From Bacteroidota bacterium (GTDB lineage Bacteria > Bacteroidota > Bacteroidia > B-17B0 > B-17BO): 6,057 bases of DNA. Location of the stretch: assembly GCA_025356715.1 (NCBI GenBank), contig JANXRU010000005.1, forward strand, positions 1 through 6,057, written 5' to 3'. This document shows, one piece after another, positions 5,541 to 6,057 of the stretch (position 1 is the stretch's first letter; each line of letters opens with the position of its first letter). A program made the translations under genes and the position numbers. The notes below the pieces were generated by a model. It ran no database searches. It was not told the origin of the DNA and worked only from the letters and a program-made list of their open reading frames with translations.

Positions 5541-6057
5541 TTAGGCGCCCATCTTTTTCAACTGCTCTTCCAAAAACTGTATGCCTTCTGTAAAACTATG
5601 AGGGTTATAACCCAATTCTTTTTTTGCCTTATCAATGATGAAGCCTGTAATTGGAGGGCGTTTGGCAGGTTGCTTAATATCTATTGATTTAGATGGTTTA
5701 ATTAAACTCTTATCTAATTTATAATAATCAGCTACTAAATGTGCTAATTCTAAAATACTTAAAAAATCTTTTCCGGAAATATTATAAATGCCTTGGGCTT
5801 TTTTCTCAGCAATTAAAATACAGCCATCCGCTAAATCTTCGGCAAGTGTAGGTGTTCTAAATTGATCGTCAACCACATTGATCACTTTCCCTTGTTCTAA
5901 ATTTTGCTTTACCCATAATACAATATTGCTTCGACTCATATTATCTACAATGCCATAAACAAGCACAGTACGAGCCATTGCCCAATGAAGAGTAGACGCT
6001 TGAACAATTTTTTCAGCTGCTAATTTACTCTCTGCATAATAGCTTAAGGGATTAGGT
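5541..6057 (-). CDS. C-terminal part of an RmlD-like sugar-nucleotide reductase (extended SDR), partial
   Basis: This frame runs in from the right edge (first full codon at base 6056) and stops at 5541, giving 172 visible residues. The first visible part is PNPLSYYAESKLAAEKIV, with the SDR catalytic motif Y7-A-E-S-K11, followed by WAMARTVLVYG, which matches the 'VRTSWVYG' strand of RmlD. Then come FRTPTLAEDLADGC, QGIYNISGKD, and a substrate-domain tail with KQPAKRPPITGFIIDKAKKELGYNP. This order fits the RmlD family, dTDP-4-dehydrorhamnose reductase, which makes dTDP-rhamnose with NAD(P)H for surface polysaccharides. Other RmlD-like reductases or epimerases have the same motifs, so the substrate is uncertain. 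The N-terminal Rossmann fold with GxxGxxG lies outside. The Met at 5978 is internal, because the reading frame and conserved motifs continue upstream of it. Confidence 0.9.
   Translation of the reverse strand, partial: PNPLSYYAESKLAAEKIVQASTLHWAMARTVLVYGIVDNMSRSNIVLWVKQNLEQGKVINVVDDQFRTPTLAEDLADGCILIAEKKAQGIYNISGKDFLSILELAHLVADYYKLDKSLIKPSKSIDIKQPAKRPPITGFIIDKAKKELGYNPHSFTEGIQFLEEQLKKMGA

Noticed and set aside
5541..5978. A separate 145-residue gene starting with Met at 5978 (MARTVLVYG)
   Set aside because: The same frame continues upstream without a stop to the window edge and encodes the conserved YAESK catalytic motif, so this Met is internal to a longer RmlD-like gene.
5032..6057. HEPN/MNT toxin-antitoxin pair
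   Set aside because: The adjacent same-strand gene is an RmlD-like reductase with a YxxxK motif, not a minimal nucleotidyltransferase.

Overview
The window is low-GC, densely packed bacterial DNA, very probably from a Bacteroidota (Flavobacteriia-like or related) genome. The reasons are the PheS sequence type with its Cys-rich insert, secretory signal peptides ending in Ala-Gln, a secreted YwqK/MORN-repeat protein and a secreted leucine-rich-repeat protein, TAnnTTTG-like promoter motifs, and a lack of clear Shine-Dalgarno sequences. No rRNA, tRNA, CRISPR array, insertion sequence or phage gene was seen. No gene-free stretch exceeds 41 bases.

Layout: (1) Bases 1-299 (+) are the end of a gene entering from the left, probably a secreted M23-type peptidase with a C-terminal beta-sandwich tail. 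(2) Bases 310-2278 (-) form a tight three-gene run in the order pheS, then a membrane-anchored CHAP-domain amidase like the amidase half of glutathionylspermidine synthetase/amidase, then a small TPR protein. (3) After a 41-base divergent gap, a plus-strand run at 2320-5014 holds a secreted protein with MORN-like repeats joined to a von Willebrand A domain, then ribF (riboflavin kinase/FAD synthetase), then a secreted LRR protein whose start overlaps the end of ribF by 8 bases. (4) Bases 5032-6057 (-) hold a small all-helical protein with an R-x4-H (RNxxAH) motif of HEPN type, and upstream of it the C-terminal part of an RmlD-like (dTDP-4-dehydrorhamnose reductase-like) sugar-nucleotide reductase that runs off the right edge.

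Functionally this is mostly a housekeeping neighbourhood (tRNA charging, flavin cofactor synthesis, sugar-nucleotide metabolism) mixed with lineage-specific envelope proteins. I see no convincing complete new multi-gene system. The most unusual items are the MORN-VWA fusion, the lone HEPN-like protein with no antitoxin beside it, and the anchored stand-alone Gss-amidase-like CHAP protein. Start codons deserve care: the MORN-VWA gene and ribF both need GTG starts, and the CHAP gene has competing TTG and ATG starts.
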